Source of the DNA: JAGQYH01 sp041393015
Lineage (GTDB): Bacteria; Bacteroidota; Bacteroidia; Chitinophagales; JADIYW01
Reading direction: 5' to 3'
Length of the DNA stretch: 64,000 bases
Assembly (NCBI GenBank): GCA_041393015.1
Contig: JAWKKV010000005.1
Location: 1 to 64,000 of the forward strand
Shown here piece after piece: positions 63,314 to 64,000 of this stretch. The notes below the pieces were generated by a model. The model made no database searches, had not been told where the DNA came from, and saw only the letters and a list, made by a program, of their open reading frames with translations. The stretch's first letter is position 1, and every line of letters starts with the position of its first letter. Both the position numbers and the translations under genes were made by a program.

Positions 63314-64000
63314 TTGAAGGTATTAGGTATTATTCCTGCACGTTACGAATCTGTAAGATTTCCAGGCAAACCATTGGCTGACATTGCCGGTAAGTCTATG
63401 ATTCAAAGAGTCTATGAACAAGCCAACCAATCCAAAGCTTTAGACAAACTTGTTGTTGCCACTGATGATCAAAGAATATTCGATCATGTCGCTTCCTTTG
63501 GAGGGAGTGTTGTAATGACAAGCAAGCAATGCAAAAATGGTACAGAAAGATGTGCTGAAGTATTGCTAAAAGAAAATAAAAGCTATGATGCAGTGATAAA
63601 TATTCAAGGGGATGAACCTATATTAAATCCTGAACAAATCAGCCAACTGGTTGAGTTACTTAATTCAACTTCTGACATCGCCACATTAGCCCATAAATTA
63701 GCCGAAAAAGAAAAAGCAAATCCGAATATTGTAAAAGTAGCATTGGGTGGTGATCAACTTTCCATCGCCTTTTCAAGAGACTATGATTTCATCCAAAACC
63801 AATCTGATAAGATCTATAAACATATTGGACTGTATGGGTTTAAATCATCTATTCTAAAGAAAATTGTAAAATTACAACCAACACCAAATGAAGAGTTGGA
63901 AAAATTAGAACAACTAAGATGGGTTGATCACGGTTATCAGATTAAAGTAGGTATTACATCCCACCAAAACTTTTCTGTGGATGTACCTGACGACATTATT
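63314..64000 (+). CDS. kdsB: 3-deoxy-manno-octulosonate cytidylyltransferase (3' truncated by window)
   Basis: Activates KDO as CMP-KDO for lipopolysaccharide inner-core synthesis. The frame is open from a TTG at 63314, 4 bases after the nfeD stop, to the last base (229 codons) with no stop. Visible motifs are VLGIIPARYESVRFPGKPL (nucleotide-binding signature), KNGTERCAEV, NIQGDEP, KHIGLYGF and LEQLRWVDHG. About 10-20 residues remain outside the window, judging from the family's roughly 250-residue length. Start codon TTG is inferred from the motif position. Confidence 0.95.
   Translation, partial: MKVLGIIPARYESVRFPGKPLADIAGKSMIQRVYEQANQSKALDKLVVATDDQRIFDHVASFGGSVVMTSKQCKNGTERCAEVLLKENKSYDAVINIQGDEPILNPEQISQLVELLNSTSDIATLAHKLAEKEKANPNIVKVALGGDQLSIAFSRDYDFIQNQSDKIYKHIGLYGFKSSILKKIVKLQPTPNEELEKLEQLRWVDHGYQIKVGITSHQNFSVDVPDDII

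Overview
The window is a continuous stretch of chromosome from an AT-rich member of the Bacteroidota. Three secreted proteins carry type IX secretion (T9SS) C-terminal sorting domains, lipoproteins with short lipoboxes are common, Shine-Dalgarno sequences are not evident, and several promoters show the Bacteroidota -7 box TANNTTTG. There is one tRNA gene (Arg, TCG), no rRNA, no insertion sequence and no CRISPR array. The genus cannot be fixed from sequence alone.

Layout. 1-5837: two tandem T9SS-exported PhoD-type phosphatases (the first cut by the window edge) running into penicillin-binding protein 1C. 5838-10082: nth, ppa, a membrane-anchored hydrolase and two lipoproteins, with two odd non-coding stretches (about 5868-5982 and 9046-9109). 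10150-16089: minus-strand run alaS-gatB-tlpA-like-lolD. 16232-19217: plus-strand run M23 peptidase, MerR regulator, lipoprotein, apbE. 19322-31583: outer-membrane barrel plus Na+ symporter pair, dihydroorotase, TPR lipoprotein, orphan histidine kinase, thioesterase, WG-repeat protein, tRNA-Arg, Nudix hydrolase, endoglycoceramidase-like GH5. 31716-35792: DUF4442, small membrane protein, ArsC-like protein, ClpB. 36028-39884: five tandem paralogous lipoproteins. 40055-49922: gcvP, TPR protein and a 2014-residue T9SS phosphatase with a long cysteine/aspartate repeat tract. 49984-55552: pdxJ, nrnA-like, ndk, a RES-Xre toxin-antitoxin pair, DUF547, dicarboxylate symporter. 55581-64000: aroC, glutamate formimidoyltransferase, DksA-like protein, ceramidase, fatty-acid desaturase, LysM protein, NfeD/ClpP-class protease and a 3'-truncated kdsB.

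How genes fit together. Much is housekeeping (translation, pyrimidine, pyridoxal, shikimate, KDO, peptidoglycan). Two accessory themes stand out: surface phosphate scavenging (two PhoD enzymes and one purple-acid-phosphatase-like giant, all T9SS cargo) and glycosphingolipid/ceramide breakdown (GH5 endoglycoceramidase-like lipoprotein and a ceramidase, about 27 kb apart). 

The most unusual locus is the five-member lipoprotein array. Three copies share an ungapped upstream element (GTGACCTTT, 12 bases, CATATA), and three copies end in a related AAAGGCTCC hairpin, so promoter, gene and terminator appear to have been duplicated as a cassette. I could not assign the family a function. The RES-Xre pair has two 15-base direct repeats 21 bp apart just upstream of its likely promoter, a good candidate autoregulatory operator.
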